Shown piece after piece: positions 22,001 through 28,559 of a stretch of 64,000 nucleotides of DNA; the first letter of the stretch is position 1; each line of letters opens with the position of its first letter. This DNA comes from Patiria pectinifera. Taxonomy: Eukaryota > Echinodermata > Asteroidea > Valvatida > Asterinidae. The position numbers were made by a program, and so were the translations under genes. The notes below the pieces were generated by a model. It saw only the letters and a list, made by a program, of their open reading frames with translations. It had not been told where the DNA came from and searched no databases. The stretch is taken from positions 5,495,717 to 5,559,716 of the forward strand of contig CM057150.1 of NCBI GenBank assembly GCA_029964075.1, read 5' to 3'.

Positions 22001-24692
22001 TATGTTCCAAAGAGAGCGCGCCGCAGAGTTGGGTTCAAACATTTCGCAAAGGGGTAGTTTGGAAGAGAGAAATACATTTTCTTCCAGTTTTGTATTGAAA
22101 TTGAAGTTTACTTCAACTGTGTTCAGATTTAAATAATTTAAATATTATAACCAAGCAGAATCTGTGGGTGAAGTGTTATAAAACAAATATTGATTGCTTT
22201 ATCTCGTGGTGAAGTAAAACTAGCCTCCCTCGGTGATCCATGGAGCATTCTATTTTCCCTCGGCTTCGCATCAGAAAAATAGAATGTCCATGGATCACCT
22301 CGGGAGGCTAGTTTTACTACACCACTCGAAGCATTCAATATTTGTACACTGTCCAGACTATGCAGAAGAATATCCTAACCAATGACAAAGAGGTTAAGTT
22401 GTATCGATTCATTGAGAAGGGTGCTAGTTGACTTTGATGCTATTTTGATGTAAAGATATGACAGAAACTTGAAAGCTGTTGCTTAAATTCTGTGCAACAG
22501 CATAGCCTTGGCCAAGGCGTTCGTCATTATCCGTCCACGGGTACGGTATTCGGGGGCATATCCTCGCTATGCACTGCACGTCAGAATACAGTTTGAACAG
22601 CAACCTCATTCGGCCACTATTTATACAAACCATTTGGATCCGATTGAACGTCTTGGATCAATCGTCGGCTAAAGCTTATGTTTTTCTGTATTTTGCCCTG
22701 GATTTCTAGCGCATGACCTCATATGCGAATACAGATAAGTGTAGATATGTGATAGGTGTTTAAATACCGTACCACAAAGAGAAGATTTGCATGCAACAGA
22801 TTTGTGTTTTAATTTTGTTTATTAAATTTCCATAGAAACCAGTCATCAAGGACATGCAGCTCTTCCATCAAGCTGGCCGCCCTCCCTCTGCTATGAGTGA
22901 CACTAGCAACGATAGCATCATCAGTGTTGGTATGGGTCTGGAGACACCCAGCCCGTCACGGTCCCCAGGGAGTTCCTCCATCAGCCCGCACAGCTTTGCC
23001 AAGAGTCCCGCATCAAGCACCACCCAGAGCCCCATCAGTAGCCTCCTGGGGGGCAAGGCTGGACCGAGGGGCACCAAAGCCCCTGCCGCTCTCCAACCGC
23101 AGGTGTTTCAGAGGCACCTGTCATCACCTGTAGCGGTCTCTGGAAGTCACGCATTCTCGTCCCAAGTTCAAGCGCTTCTGACCCACGCAGCCATGCCGAG
23201 TGTCCTGGTGCCAAGTTCCTCCGCAGCCAGCAGCGAAGCCGGACCTTACCAGAGTGGGAATTCCCTGATCAAGGCACAGCTTCTTGCTCCGAGGGGGTTT
23301 GTGGCACAGCTGGCCAGTCAGCAGCTTGGTGCCTCCCCACAGAAAAGCAGTCAGCCTGTGATGAGAAGCGTCACCAGTACGCCACAAATGACGGCAGTGC
23401 CGGTACCCTCACTCATGATGGGTCAACTCCTCTCCCATCCTGAACAGGCACAGCAATTGTCCACTGAGAGTCCAGGAAGGAAAAGCAACACCCTTTCTAC
23501 CAGTAAGCCGGGCGTGCCACCATCAACCAATCAACCCATAACCCTCACGCTAACTGGTGCTAATACAATTGCCGATACATCCAAGACACAACCCTCAAGC
23601 ACCATCCCTGCAGCTCTAGCTTTCCACTCCAAGCCAGGTACCCTCCCTGTGAATGTTACATTAACCCTTAAGGGAGCAACAGAGGAGAAGAAAACAGCAA
23701 CAGGTGGAGGTACATCAAGAGGACATGGGGGAAAGACCAAACTCCCGACTGTTGGAGGCCTCTTGGCTGGATTGGGTATGTCGCTAGAAGGGGTGTCTAC
23801 ACCGAGGGCTGGAAGAAAACCCTCAACAAAGTCCAAGTCCCCTCCGCGTGCTTCAGCTGCAAAGATAGCATCTTCTCAGAGCCCTTCTCCAGCCTCCAGG
23901 AGAAAGTCCCAGCCAAGAGCTGATGCACCTGTCCAAGACCAAGTCATCACTCTTCAGGCGGCCACATCAGCTACTTTGGTTCCTCCTCAGAAGGGGTCCC
24001 TCTTAACATCTCCCATGTTCCTTGGCAACATTGCTGCTGGCGTCCACCAGCCATCAGCCTCTGGCCTCATCTTCCAACCCCAAAGTGGGTCCTCGTCAAC
24101 TCAGCCCACTACCACCACAAGCTCTAAAAAACCACCTGTTTTCACAGCATCCCAGGCCTCTGCCATGCGCACATTGACATCCTTAGCATCTCAGCAGACA
24201 CTTCAGGGAAAAGCGCACTCTGATGGAACCAGCATCGCAGCCAGTCATCCAGCACATGCAGAACTTCCATCCATACCCATGTCTCTTCTAATGGCTTCAG
24301 CGGGACCTCAGAGTGGCACAGCGGGTCAAGGGGTGAAAGCGGTGTCAGTGGTGGGATCCCTGGGGCACTCTCTTTCCCAAGGTACCATTCCATTGATCAC
24401 AAACCCGTTACTCTCCACGGGGATTCCAGCCAGCCTTACCCCAGGGAAAGGCGTAATCCTTCAGGTCCCTATTGGCTCCAAGCGGGTCTCTACCATACCA
24501 GCCACTCTCAGCAAGCAGAAGTGCGCAGCACCTGTTATCCTGACCTCCTCAACTTTGACCTCATCTCTCATGACCCCAATGGTGACCAAGGGGTCAAGCA
24601 GCACATCAAAGAACCAGGCTGAGAAACCTGTACAAGAGTCAAAGGAAGGTTCCGTAAAAGAAACTCACACAAAAGAAGCCGTCAAAGAATGA
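3830..24692 (+). CDS. NFRKB: NFRKB (INO80 complex subunit G), 17 coding exons
   Basis: Joined exons: 3830-4094, 4428-4651, 5887-6020, 6534-6729, 7929-8044, 9353-9384, 9675-9812, 10624-10748, 11410-11503, 12853-13093, 13893-14173, 15929-16061, 16816-16876, 18858-19032, 19967-20194, 21658-21737, 22836-24692. They sum to 4380 nt, or 1459 residues plus stop, with every phase matching. The human protein is about 1300 residues. NFRKB is a nuclear, metazoan-specific INO80 subunit whose DEUBAD domain binds and inhibits the deubiquitinase UCHL5. Here DEUBAD lies at about residues 148-270, winged-helix 1 at about 522-660, a strongly conserved linker at about 660-738 and winged-helix 2 at about 739-814. 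After about 842 the tail is low-complexity S/T/P/Q. Identification rests on near-identical blocks such as VVGPVKGV, KETSLNKAREHSLL, NGEGTRAE, VVSGALDRLHYEKDPCVKYD and LWIYLHR. Weakest points are the sixth exon and the unresolved 5' UTR. Confidence 0.93.
4428..4651 (+). CDS. NFRKB: NFRKB coding exon 2
   Basis: Starts EMPKPTSRHKN and is rich in S, P and R. It ends in VWLPLELIEQ, aligning with the segment just before DEUBAD. Donor CAG|GTAAAA, phase 0. Confidence 0.85.
4691..5003. repeat. Two tandem units of about 156 bp with internal inverted repeats
   Basis: The unit starting GGCATAGTCTTGGGCCATGA (4691) recurs at 4847. Each contains AGTTCATGAGCGA and inverted GCGATAAC / GTTATCGC segments. It lies in NFRKB intron 2. 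Confidence 0.75.
5640..5715. repeat. Dispersed repeat shared with 9110-9190
   Basis: CCCCAACT ... CTTTCTT...CCG(G/T)TGAGGGGGT(G/A)CTTGTG...CGGAG is present at both places in the same orientation, in introns of NFRKB. Family unknown. Confidence 0.45.
5887..6020 (+). CDS. NFRKB: NFRKB coding exon 3 (DEUBAD start)
   Basis: Encodes PKIFHQVVSLETWNNVLSEE and then RLSKMLPEFPE, matching the helical start of the UCHL5-binding DEUBAD domain. Acceptor TTTGTAG, donor GAG|GTGAGA, phase 2. Confidence 0.92.
6108..6270 (-). repeat. tRNA-derived SINE, minus orientation
   Basis: Read on the minus strand: GGTCCAGTGGTTACGGTG (A-box region), then GGGTTTGAATTCTG (B-box-like), then GGGCAAGGCACTTTAC and CTCTCCACCCAGGTG. 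This is the common layout of marine invertebrate tRNA-SINEs. Confidence 0.7.
6534..6729 (+). CDS. NFRKB: NFRKB coding exon 4 (DEUBAD end)
   Basis: Encodes RRLFAGENLKFGNP and, further on, KYREYKHQQELRCHRMLKEV, matching the conserved LFSGENFRFGNP to LLKQILASR part of vertebrate NFRKB. Donor CAG|GTAGGC, phase 0. Confidence 0.94.
6765..7180. repeat. Dispersed repeat, inverted copy at 20905-21260
   Basis: Shares GGAGGGGTGACCA, GGCCTGAGACCTTGAC, GGCTGAGCA and repeated AATCCTSCAAAATCCTCC motifs with the other copy in reverse orientation. Confidence 0.55.
7482..7845. mobile_element. MITE with TIRs of about 52 bp
   Basis: The left end AATTCGGGCGATTCACAATG is repeated inverted at the right end with about one mismatch over 52 bp. 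No coding capacity. Confidence 0.75.
7929..8044 (+). CDS. NFRKB: NFRKB coding exon 5
   Basis: Encodes ELLEAAQFTAPDEP, then KRPRPLTIQK, ending KKYRK. The match to vertebrate NFRKB (DLLEMARR, KRPSPSRT) is moderate. The strong donor GTAAGT leaves phase 2. A MITE begins 36 bp downstream. Confidence 0.8.
8080..8316. mobile_element. MITE, 4-bp TSD ATTT
   Basis: TIRs GGGCAATTCCACG / CGTGGAATTGCCC extend inward as GTTACTCA..GTTACATTTT. ATTT flanks both sides (8076-8079 and 8317-8320). It sits just past the donor of NFRKB exon 5. Confidence 0.8.
8317..9338. other. NFRKB intron sequence
   Basis: Apart from the short dispersed repeat near 9110-9190, nothing is recognised. Confidence 0.3.
9353..9384 (+). 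CDS. NFRKB: NFRKB coding exon 6 (boundary uncertain)
   Basis: A 32-bp acidic micro-exon (DEDDDVSLAR) bridges phase 2 to phase 1 if spliced after ACAAG at 9352. The better-placed acceptor TTTTTTAG at 9338 would give ELYTSDEDDD, closer to the vertebrate SSDEED stretch, but only in a frame exon 5 does not supply. Either the weak acceptor is used, exon 5 has another donor, or the base sequence has an error or allele here. Confidence 0.5.
9675..9812 (+). CDS. NFRKB: NFRKB coding exon 7
   Basis: Encodes DKTPSKKRSSAWYEAPSDIV and a less conserved stretch ending VGSNQD. Acceptor TTTCCAG, donor GATG|GTGAGT, phase 1 on both sides. Confidence 0.8.
10624..10748 (+). CDS. NFRKB: NFRKB coding exon 8
   Basis: Encodes GSPDDRDDAAILPSAPDSPL and then AAYMDIIDKHQRRRDAGM, the counterpart of the vertebrate segment with the KKHHEKRK step. 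Acceptor ATTAG, donor ATG|GTAGGG, phase 0. Confidence 0.85.
10802..11329. mobile_element. TIR element, piggyBac-like ends
   Basis: Ends AGGGACACTAGGTCCTG and CAGGACCTAGTGCCCCT are inverted, flanked by CTAA and TTAA, possibly a decayed TTAA duplication. A second copy in the opposite orientation, broken by insertions, occupies about 14690-15870. Confidence 0.6.
11410..11503 (+). CDS. NFRKB: NFRKB coding exon 9
   Basis: Encodes DHFELDASNITMEDVMTRTF, matching the vertebrate LTLNDIMTRV block. Acceptor CCCCAG, donor GAG|GTTAGT, phase 1. Confidence 0.88.
11627..11976. mobile_element. Harbinger-like MITE, copy 1
   Basis: TIRs begin GGCCAAAAAAAAAAAGTCTC and end with the inverse. TTA flanks both sides (11624-11626, 11977-11979). 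The inner sequence is shared with 12066-12363, 18012-18344, 38517-38834 and 58778-59138. A 3-bp TWA duplication suits PIF/Harbinger. Confidence 0.82.
12066..12363. mobile_element. Harbinger-like MITE, copy 2 (reverse orientation)
   Basis: Same family as copy 1, inverted, 90 bp away. Ends are decayed (AGCCCCCCAAAAAGTCTCC and AAAAGCC), with TAA on both sides. Confidence 0.72.
12406..12650. mobile_element. MITE with GCGATCAAGCTA ends, copy 1
   Basis: TIRs GTGGTGCGATCAAGCTAAAT / AGCTTGATCGCATCAC. ATTT is duplicated at 12402-12405 and 12651-12654. A close relative is at 15383-15620. Confidence 0.85.
12853..13093 (+). CDS. NFRKB: NFRKB coding exon 10 (basic linker)
   Basis: Encodes a Lys/Arg-rich stretch with KKRKKGRPPK, probably a nuclear-localisation or AT-hook-like segment, then an acidic S/T-rich part ending IGNVER. 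An acceptor 9 bp downstream (TTTAGAG) would also keep the frame. Confidence 0.82.
13499..13684. mobile_element. Tigger/pogo-like MITE, TA target
   Basis: Ends CGGTCGAGTCTTGTTATAAC and GAGTTTGTACTAGCGAGAGT-CGAC are imperfect inverted repeats flanked by TA on each side. The internal GTTATAACC..GAATTTTGG motifs are inverted too. Confidence 0.65.
13893..14173 (+). CDS. NFRKB: NFRKB coding exon 11 (winged-helix 1)
   Basis: Encodes MLYPNFFSFLRDTLRESPDG, then WQTAPVSALNVWF and LKFLIGE, matching the winged-helix domain of NFRKB (FFSLLLEILL, WQSSPASSLNSWF, LQYLAGE). G+C is higher than in the flanks. Donor GATCG|GTAAAT. Confidence 0.92.
14204..14610. mobile_element. Palindromic MITE (family of 26996-27266)
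   Basis: Ends TAGGCTATCATCTTCGGTCC and CAGGCTGATGGCCAATA. Inner ATCAAATGA and CAAGGTATACGC motifs recur inverted. Further copies are at 26996-27266 and, truncated, 44841-45064. Confidence 0.7.
14690..15870. mobile_element. Interrupted reverse copy of the element at 10802-11329
   Basis: Segments at 14690-14810 and 15690-15870 match the two halves of that element in reverse. Between them are unrelated sequence, a CA microsatellite (about 15175-15226) and the MITE at 15383-15620. Confidence 0.5.
15383..15620. mobile_element. MITE with GCGATCAAGCTA ends, copy 2
   Basis: TIRs GTGATGCGATCAAGCTA and its inverse, with AAAT at 15379-15382 and 15621-15624. The 4-bp A/T target duplication agrees with copy 1. 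Confidence 0.85.
15929..16061 (+). CDS. NFRKB: NFRKB coding exon 12
   Basis: Encodes DEQLTILFKQWLTAVLED, matching ELAALFQLWLETKD of vertebrate NFRKB, then a proline-rich linker. The acceptor CCAAG lacks a strong pyrimidine tract but is the only one in frame. Confidence 0.85.
16124..16731. mobile_element. piggyBac-like non-autonomous element
   Basis: Starts CCCTTTCCTTACCATGGG and ends GTGGTCATGAAAGGG, flanked by TTAA at 16120-16123 and 16732-16735. The short CCCTTT/AAAGGG ends and TTAA target are the piggyBac signature. The GGGCGACTTTAGTCGAC motif is repeated near the left end. Confidence 0.8.
16816..16876 (+). CDS. NFRKB: NFRKB coding exon 13
   Basis: A 61-bp exon encoding RTDFVVRPSTIEEKALFRAQ, nearly the vertebrate RTDYVVRPSTGEEKRVFQEQ. 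Acceptor AACCAG, donor ACAG|GTAATG. Confidence 0.95.
16928..17400. mobile_element. Near-perfect foldback element of about 475 bp, TTAA target
   Basis: The two arms, about 200 bp each, are nearly complementary (AGAGGTTGTGGAATGCT versus AGCATTCCACAGCCTCT) around a short centre near 17150. TTAA flanks both sides (16924-16927, 17401-17404). Confidence 0.82.
17790..17930 (+). repeat. tRNA-derived SINE fragment
   Basis: A B-box-like GTGGGTTCGAGTCCCACC is followed by ACTTTCACTCGGGAGGTAAT and GTCGGTGAAGGGCAAAACCT. The same body occurs twice at 25264-25620. Confidence 0.65.
18012..18344. mobile_element. Harbinger-like MITE, copy 3
   Basis: Flanked by TTA at 18009-18011 and 18345-18347. Same orientation and body as copy 1. 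Confidence 0.82.
18349..18857. other. NFRKB intron sequence
   Basis: No repeat or gene was recognised up to the exon at 18858. Confidence 0.3.
18858..19032 (+). CDS. NFRKB: NFRKB coding exon 14 (most conserved block)
   Basis: Encodes EHERYEQPHKAYTYRMHGYK, SVVGPVKGVYGKETSLNKAR and EHSLLVSDRPPYVTILSL, nearly identical to vertebrate NFRKB. Acceptor TACCAG, donor GG|GTAAGC. Confidence 0.97.
19133..19262. repeat. 11-bp minisatellite (CAGTCACATGT)n
   Basis: About a dozen copies of CAGTCACATGT, some changed. It reads as an open frame by chance because the period is not a multiple of three and lacks stops. Not coding. Confidence 0.85.
19263..19966. other. NFRKB intron sequence
   Basis: No gene or recognised repeat. 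Confidence 0.3.
19967..20194 (+). CDS. NFRKB: NFRKB coding exon 15 (winged-helix 2)
   Basis: Encodes VRDAVARLPNGEGTRAEVCE, then VVSGALDRLHYEKDPCVKYD and LWIYLHRNRSEEEF, the second winged-helix-like module. Acceptor TTTCAG, donor TTTG|GTGAGA. Confidence 0.97.
20510..20690 (-). repeat. tRNA-derived SINE, minus orientation
   Basis: Reverse strand: GGTGCTGTGGTCCAATGGTT, ACGGGTTCAAATCCTG and GAGCAAGGCACTTTACCAC. Same general type as the element at 6108-6270. Confidence 0.7.
20905..21260. repeat. Dispersed repeat, inverted relative to 6765-7180
   Basis: Shares GTCAAGGTCTTAGGCCAGAC, TGCTCAGCCATGCATAAAT and GGTCACCCCTCC with the reverse complement of the other copy. GGATTTTGAAGGATT-like motifs recur through it. 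Confidence 0.55.
21658..21737 (+). CDS. NFRKB: NFRKB coding exon 16
   Basis: Encodes ERLHLEQAVTIKAKRTIQKQ, then PKPMHRA, matching the vertebrate ERIHQAQAAAAKARKALQQK. Acceptor AACAG, donor GCA|GTGAGT, phase 0. Confidence 0.9.
21755..22345. mobile_element. Nested inverted-repeat elements in the last NFRKB intron
   Basis: An outer pair (TTATAACACCTCACCCACAG at about 21785 and its inverse at about 22163) encloses about 350 bp. Overlapping it, 22220-22320 forms a strong hairpin with GGTGATCCATGGA / TCCATGGATCACC arms and a loop of about 20 bases. Confidence 0.55.
22836..24692 (+). CDS. NFRKB: NFRKB terminal exon (S/T/P/Q-rich tail)
   Basis: Begins KPVIKDMQLFHQAGRPPSAM after CATAG and runs 618 codons to TGA at 24690. 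Composition is dominated by Ser, Thr, Pro, Gly, Ala and Gln, as in the vertebrate C-terminal half, with poor positional alignment. No fold is expected. Confidence 0.93.
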   Translation, partial: KPVIKDMQLFHQAGRPPSAMSDTSNDSIISVGMGLETPSPSRSPGSSSISPHSFAKSPASSTTQSPISSLLGGKAGPRGTKAPAALQPQVFQRHLSSPVAVSGSHAFSSQVQALLTHAAMPSVLVPSSSAASSEAGPYQSGNSLIKAQLLAPRGFVAQLASQQLGASPQKSSQPVMRSVTSTPQMTAVPVPSLMMGQLLSHPEQAQQLSTESPGRKSNTLSTSKPGVPPSTNQPITLTLTGANTIADTSKTQPSSTIPAALAFHSKPGTLPVNVTLTLKGATEEKKTATGGGTSRGHGGKTKLPTVGGLLAGLGMSLEGVSTPRAGRKPSTKSKSPPRASAAKIASSQSPSPASRRKSQPRADAPVQDQVITLQAATSATLVPPQKGSLLTSPMFLGNIAAGVHQPSASGLIFQPQSGSSSTQPTTTTSSKKPPVFTASQASAMRTLTSLASQQTLQGKAHSDGTSIAASHPAHAELPSIPMSLLMASAGPQSGTAGQGVKAVSVVGSLGHSLSQGTIPLITNPLLSTGIPASLTPGKGVILQVPIGSKRVSTIPATLSKQKCAAPVILTSSTLTSSLMTPMVTKGSSSTSKNQAEKPVQESKEGSVKETHTKEAVKE

Positions 24693-25263
24693 ACAAAAAA
24701 ACCTGATCACATTGAACACTTCTGATGATAGACCGAGACCTTTTTAAAAGAAATGGGGGTTAAAAGGTCGTAACATCATGGTCAGGTATTAAGTGTGTAT
24801 AAAGGCAATAGATTTGTTCAATCGGATGTTGCAGTTAAACTCAATGTACAGAGTTGCTCTCAAAACTGATCGTGCTTGTCCAATTATGCCCGAGCAGATT
24901 CGCCTTCTCTGGCACTATCTGCCAGTTGAATGACACTTTTAAGTTATTCATAAAAAGAGATCAGGTAAATGAAAGGAATGTGAAGACAACAAGTCAATGT
25001 ATGTTGAAAAAGGTCTTTTATTGAAAGCAAACCCCCAAGCAAACAGATTATTTGACAAAAAATATAGTACAAAATTATGACTTCTATAAATTTATAAATT
25101 TGGCCATAGCTGGTGCATGTGTTTCTAGACTTAATTACTTTATGTAATCGGCCATTGATCAAATCATGTCCTTCATCCTTTAATAGCAACAGAAACTAGC
25201 ATTTGGGGGTTTCACAAAGCGAACTCTCATGCACACAGATACATGTACATGTGGCTATTGTTT
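24693..25263 (+). other. NFRKB 3' UTR and flank
   Basis: Follows the NFRKB stop. No AATAAA was found here; the first clear plus-strand one is at about 25917. The transcript end is unknown. Confidence 0.4.
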
Positions 25264-25620
25264 CAATCAATTTAGGTTTTGCCCTTTACCGACTTATAAA
25301 CACTGTATACTCGGTGTGCTACCTCCCGAGTGAAAGTTCGGGGGAAAAATCTCTGGTGGGACTCAAACCGACAACCTCCTGGTTTCTAGTGCAGTACCCG
25401 CTGCTATGTACATCAGATTCGAACCAGCCAACCGATCCCGTTAGCTCGGTGGTCGAGTGGTTAGACGTCTGCGCTAGAAAGCAGGAGGTCGTAAGTACGA
25501 GTCCCACCTGAGTGATTTTTTTACAACTTTCACTCAGGAGGTAACACACTGAGTATACAGTGTTTATACGTCGGTGAAGGGCAAAACCTAATTTGATTTA
25601 CATCACCCGGACGAGAAAAA
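25264..25620. repeat. Two head-to-head tRNA-SINE copies
   Basis: The left arm carries GTTTTGCCCTTTACCGACTT and the right arm its inverse, each with the ACTTTCACTC(A/G)GGAGGT block. The right copy has an A-box-like GGTGGTCGAGTGGTTAGACG and a B-box-like AAGTACGAGTCCCACC, resembling a Ser-type tRNA head. Confidence 0.65.
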
Positions 25621-25800
25621 AATTCCATCTTATGAATAGCTATTGTTTCTTACGATGAAATGCCTCTGCACTCAAGGATATGGTAGGAGAGGAGAGTCAC
25701 AAAATGAGTGTTTTTTTTCTTGAAATGCCGCAAAAACAACACGTATTTGAAAATTAGAAATCCTAGAAAAGCAAACTTTCCAACTACATTGTATTTAAAG

Positions 25801-26415
25801 TTTAATGAACTTGCTATGTTATTATGCATTATATAATGTAATACAATTCCGATGGTATCTAATGATAGTGTACAGTAGATGGGCCTAAAATGGATTATTG
25901 GACGAATTCAGTAGAAAATAAAGTATAAAAAGTTGTTCTAGTAATATTGTATCTCTTACACTTATATTTCTATGATTGTTTACCATTTTCAGCAATCTAT
26001 CTCTATAAACTGTACCCATTAACGTTACTCTTCCCCACATTAAAAGTCCGGACACATTTATAGGCCCACCCGATCACGATCGGGTAAGTTTTTTTTTTTA
26101 ATTGTTGGATTATTTATCAGACGAATTCAGTAAACAATTTCTTGACGAAATATATGTAAATCAAACTGCTGTGGCACAAGTGGAGGCAAGCACTGTGGTT
26201 ACCAATTGGAACAGATATCAACTTGAAAAGATGATGTTGAATTTTTGCAATTAAGCCCCGACAATATACCAGACCCCGTTAAAAAGCTTGAATCAAAATG
26301 GCAAATACGAAGTTGCAAGAACGAGCCTGTTTTAAAATACATTTGCGGAAATAGTTAGCAAAAAGCGGAAACTACATGCTATAGAACTACAAGTACCGGT
26401 ACATGCACATGTACC
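25801..26415. repeat. Left end of TRIM tandem unit A
   Basis: The segment opening TTTAATGAACTTG (25801) recurs at 35077, 44423 and 53466 and marks the start of each unit of about 9.2 kb. Further in, GGAGGCAAGCACTGTGGTT and GCGGAAACTACATGCTA are shared with 35390-35470 and 56880-57130. Confidence 0.7.
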
Positions 26416-26429
26416 TTCTAACTAGCTTC

Positions 26430-26870
26430 CAATGAGTAATGTTTTAAATGTAATAACCGTTTCCATATCAACACGTTTTCATTGGTACGATTGGGTTCGG
26501 CATACATTCTAGAGTAATCCCAAATACCCAACGAACACAACCGTTTTAAACGTAATAACCGTTTCCATATTAAGCACGTTTTCATTGGTACGGTTGGGTT
26601 CGGCATTCATACTAGAGTCATCCCAAATACCCAACGAACACAACCGTTTTAAACGTAATAACCGTTTCCATATTAAGCACGTTTTCATTGGTACGGTAGG
26701 GTTCGGCATTCATACAAGAGTAATCCCAAATACCCAACGAACACAACCGTTTTAAACGTAATAACCGTTTCAAACGTAATAACCGTTTCCATATATACAC
26801 GTTTTCATTGGTACGATTTGGTTCGGCATTCATACTAGAGTAATCCCAAATACCCAACGAACACAACATT
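26430..26870. repeat. Tandem repeat, about 103-bp unit, four copies
   Basis: CACGTTTTCATTGGTACG recurs at about 26472, 26575, 26678 and 26798, each followed by GGGTTCGGCAT and CCCAAATACCCAACGAACAC. The last spacing is longer because an AACCGTTTCAAACGTAAT piece is doubled. Single related units lie at 35515-35600 and 57180-57260 at the matching place of units B and B'. Confidence 0.85.
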
Positions 26871-26995
26871 GACATAAAAGGTGAATAATATGTAAGTTGG
26901 TTGTACTTTAGCACGTCATCACTACAGATAATATTTGCAGCTGATCTCTGTCCCTTTACAATGCTTAAAAAAGTGGTTATGGTGATGTCTAATAA

Positions 26996-27266
26996 TAGGC
27001 CATCAGCCTGGGGGTTTGGTCAGTATCAAATCAGGGCATAAAGGATTATAGTGCGCATGCGCAAGGTATACCGCCCCTAGAGTGGTAACAAGCATTTCAA
27101 TTGACATTTTGAAAAAAGGTGATAACACCCAAAAAGCTGCTACCGCTGCAATGCTGTCACATATTTTCCAACTCTGGAGGTGTACACCTTGCCAAAAATC
27201 GCAATGACGATTATTCCCCTCATTTGATACCGGTGGCCAAAATCTTGGACCGAGGCTGATGGCCTA
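26996..27266. mobile_element. Palindromic MITE spanning the left duplication breakpoint
   Basis: Ends TAGGCCATCAGCC and GGCTGATGGCCTA, flanked by TAA. It contains the NRF1-like GTGCGCATGCGCA. Only its part from about 27048 onward is present in the second block (from 44841). Confidence 0.8.
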
Positions 27267-28189
27267 TAAGTGAAATTTAGTAAGAATGACGTTTTGTGAC
27301 TTTAATAATTACATGCGTTTTGGTTATTGATTTGAAATTAAACGGCACAATAACATTACTTGAAGAAGGGTCGAATGACCACTTTTTATGATTTATAATG
27401 CGACATACCATTATATACAATGTTGAAATCATATTTGTACAGAAACTAATGCAGCCACTAATCTCCAATGGACCCAAAATAAAGTAAAAAGAAAAAGAAT
27501 ACAAACCAAAAGTTGAGTGAGATTTGAGGCTTTGCACGGTGGAGATACTACATAATGAAAGGTTTGCGGAAACACCATGTGCGAATAATTTCTCAACTAA
27601 GAGAATGGTTCTGAAAAGAAGCAGAGGTATAAACTCGACGTTCCGGTCAGTATGCTCTGACCGTCTTCAGGAGAGTGCCTAAACTCTAAGAAAGTGAATA
27701 CTTAAGAAGCAAAAGGCGAAGTCAATGAAGTCAGAAGTTGCATCCTGTGAGGATGCCAAGTAAGTTGGTTTGAGTTACAAACATGGACACCAATTATCTA
27801 TCGGACACTAATCCTACATGTGTTGTAAATTATGATTGTTAACAACGCATACAAAGAAAATTTTAAATTCAGTTATTGTTGGAAGTTTTTGAATAAGTTT
27901 GAGGGCAACAAATACAATTAATGTATCCGTTTACGTCCGTTTTATCTATTAAAACAATACTTACAAAGTTTACTATCAATCGTATCATGGTGACAACTAC
28001 TTTCTAAAGCAACTTATAGAGAATAAAAAAAAACATTTCTCTTTTTTTCCCCAACAATGAACAACAATCCTAAGTGTTAGAATTGGAAACTACGTATGTC
28101 ATTGTATTCGTGTCAGACAGGGTTAATAAACAAAACGAAACCCAAATGTTGGGGCCATTGTTTGAGTGAAGTACTGCATGTAGCACTTT

Positions 28190-28555
28190 CAAAATGTAGA
28201 ATATAAAAGTCCAATTCATTAGCTTTCCTTTAGTACAAAAAAATATTCAAATCACTCCTGTACTTTTCAAGTTACGGAATTTTAAACACAACCACCGTTT
28301 TAAGGTTCTGTCCCTGGATCACAAAAAGAAAGTGTTCTTTCAGCAAAAGGAAAACAAATCACATAGGGATGTGTGTGAATTGTTTTTGTGTTGCTGAAAG
28401 AACACACACTTTTTGTGTGATCCGTGGACAGAGCCTTAAAACGGTGGTTGTGTTTAAAATTCCGTAACTTGAAAAGTACATGAGTGATTTGAATGATACT
28501 TGTACTTAAAGAAAGCTTATGGAATAGGCTTTTATATCCTAGATTTTGAAATTGC
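28190..28555. repeat. Long hairpin downstream of TRIM gene 1
   Basis: Arms include TACTTTTCAAGTTACGGAAT and AAACACAACCACCGTTTTAA with their inverses. The same hairpin lies at 46258-46630 downstream of gene 3. The arms probably come from a MITE present before the block duplication. Confidence 0.75.
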
Positions 28556-28559
28556 TGCA

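Noticed and set aside
22868..23836. Antisense open frames in the last NFRKB exon
   Set aside because: They mirror the Ser/Pro-rich codons of the sense frame.
25435..25515. tRNA-Ser gene
   Set aside because: A- and B-box-like segments are present, but the acceptor stem is not formed and the same body recurs as a repeat; a SINE is more likely.
26418..26914. Overlapping open frames with repeated PNPTVPMKTCLIWK-like peptides
   Set aside because: They are translations of the 103-bp tandem repeat, with no start context or family match.
27600..27700. Possible retroelement end (ACTCGACGTTCCGG, GACCGTCTTCAGGAG)
   Set aside because: The phrase resembles sequence seen near some retroelements, but no reverse transcriptase or ends are present, and unit B carries the flanking part too. 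Support is too weak.
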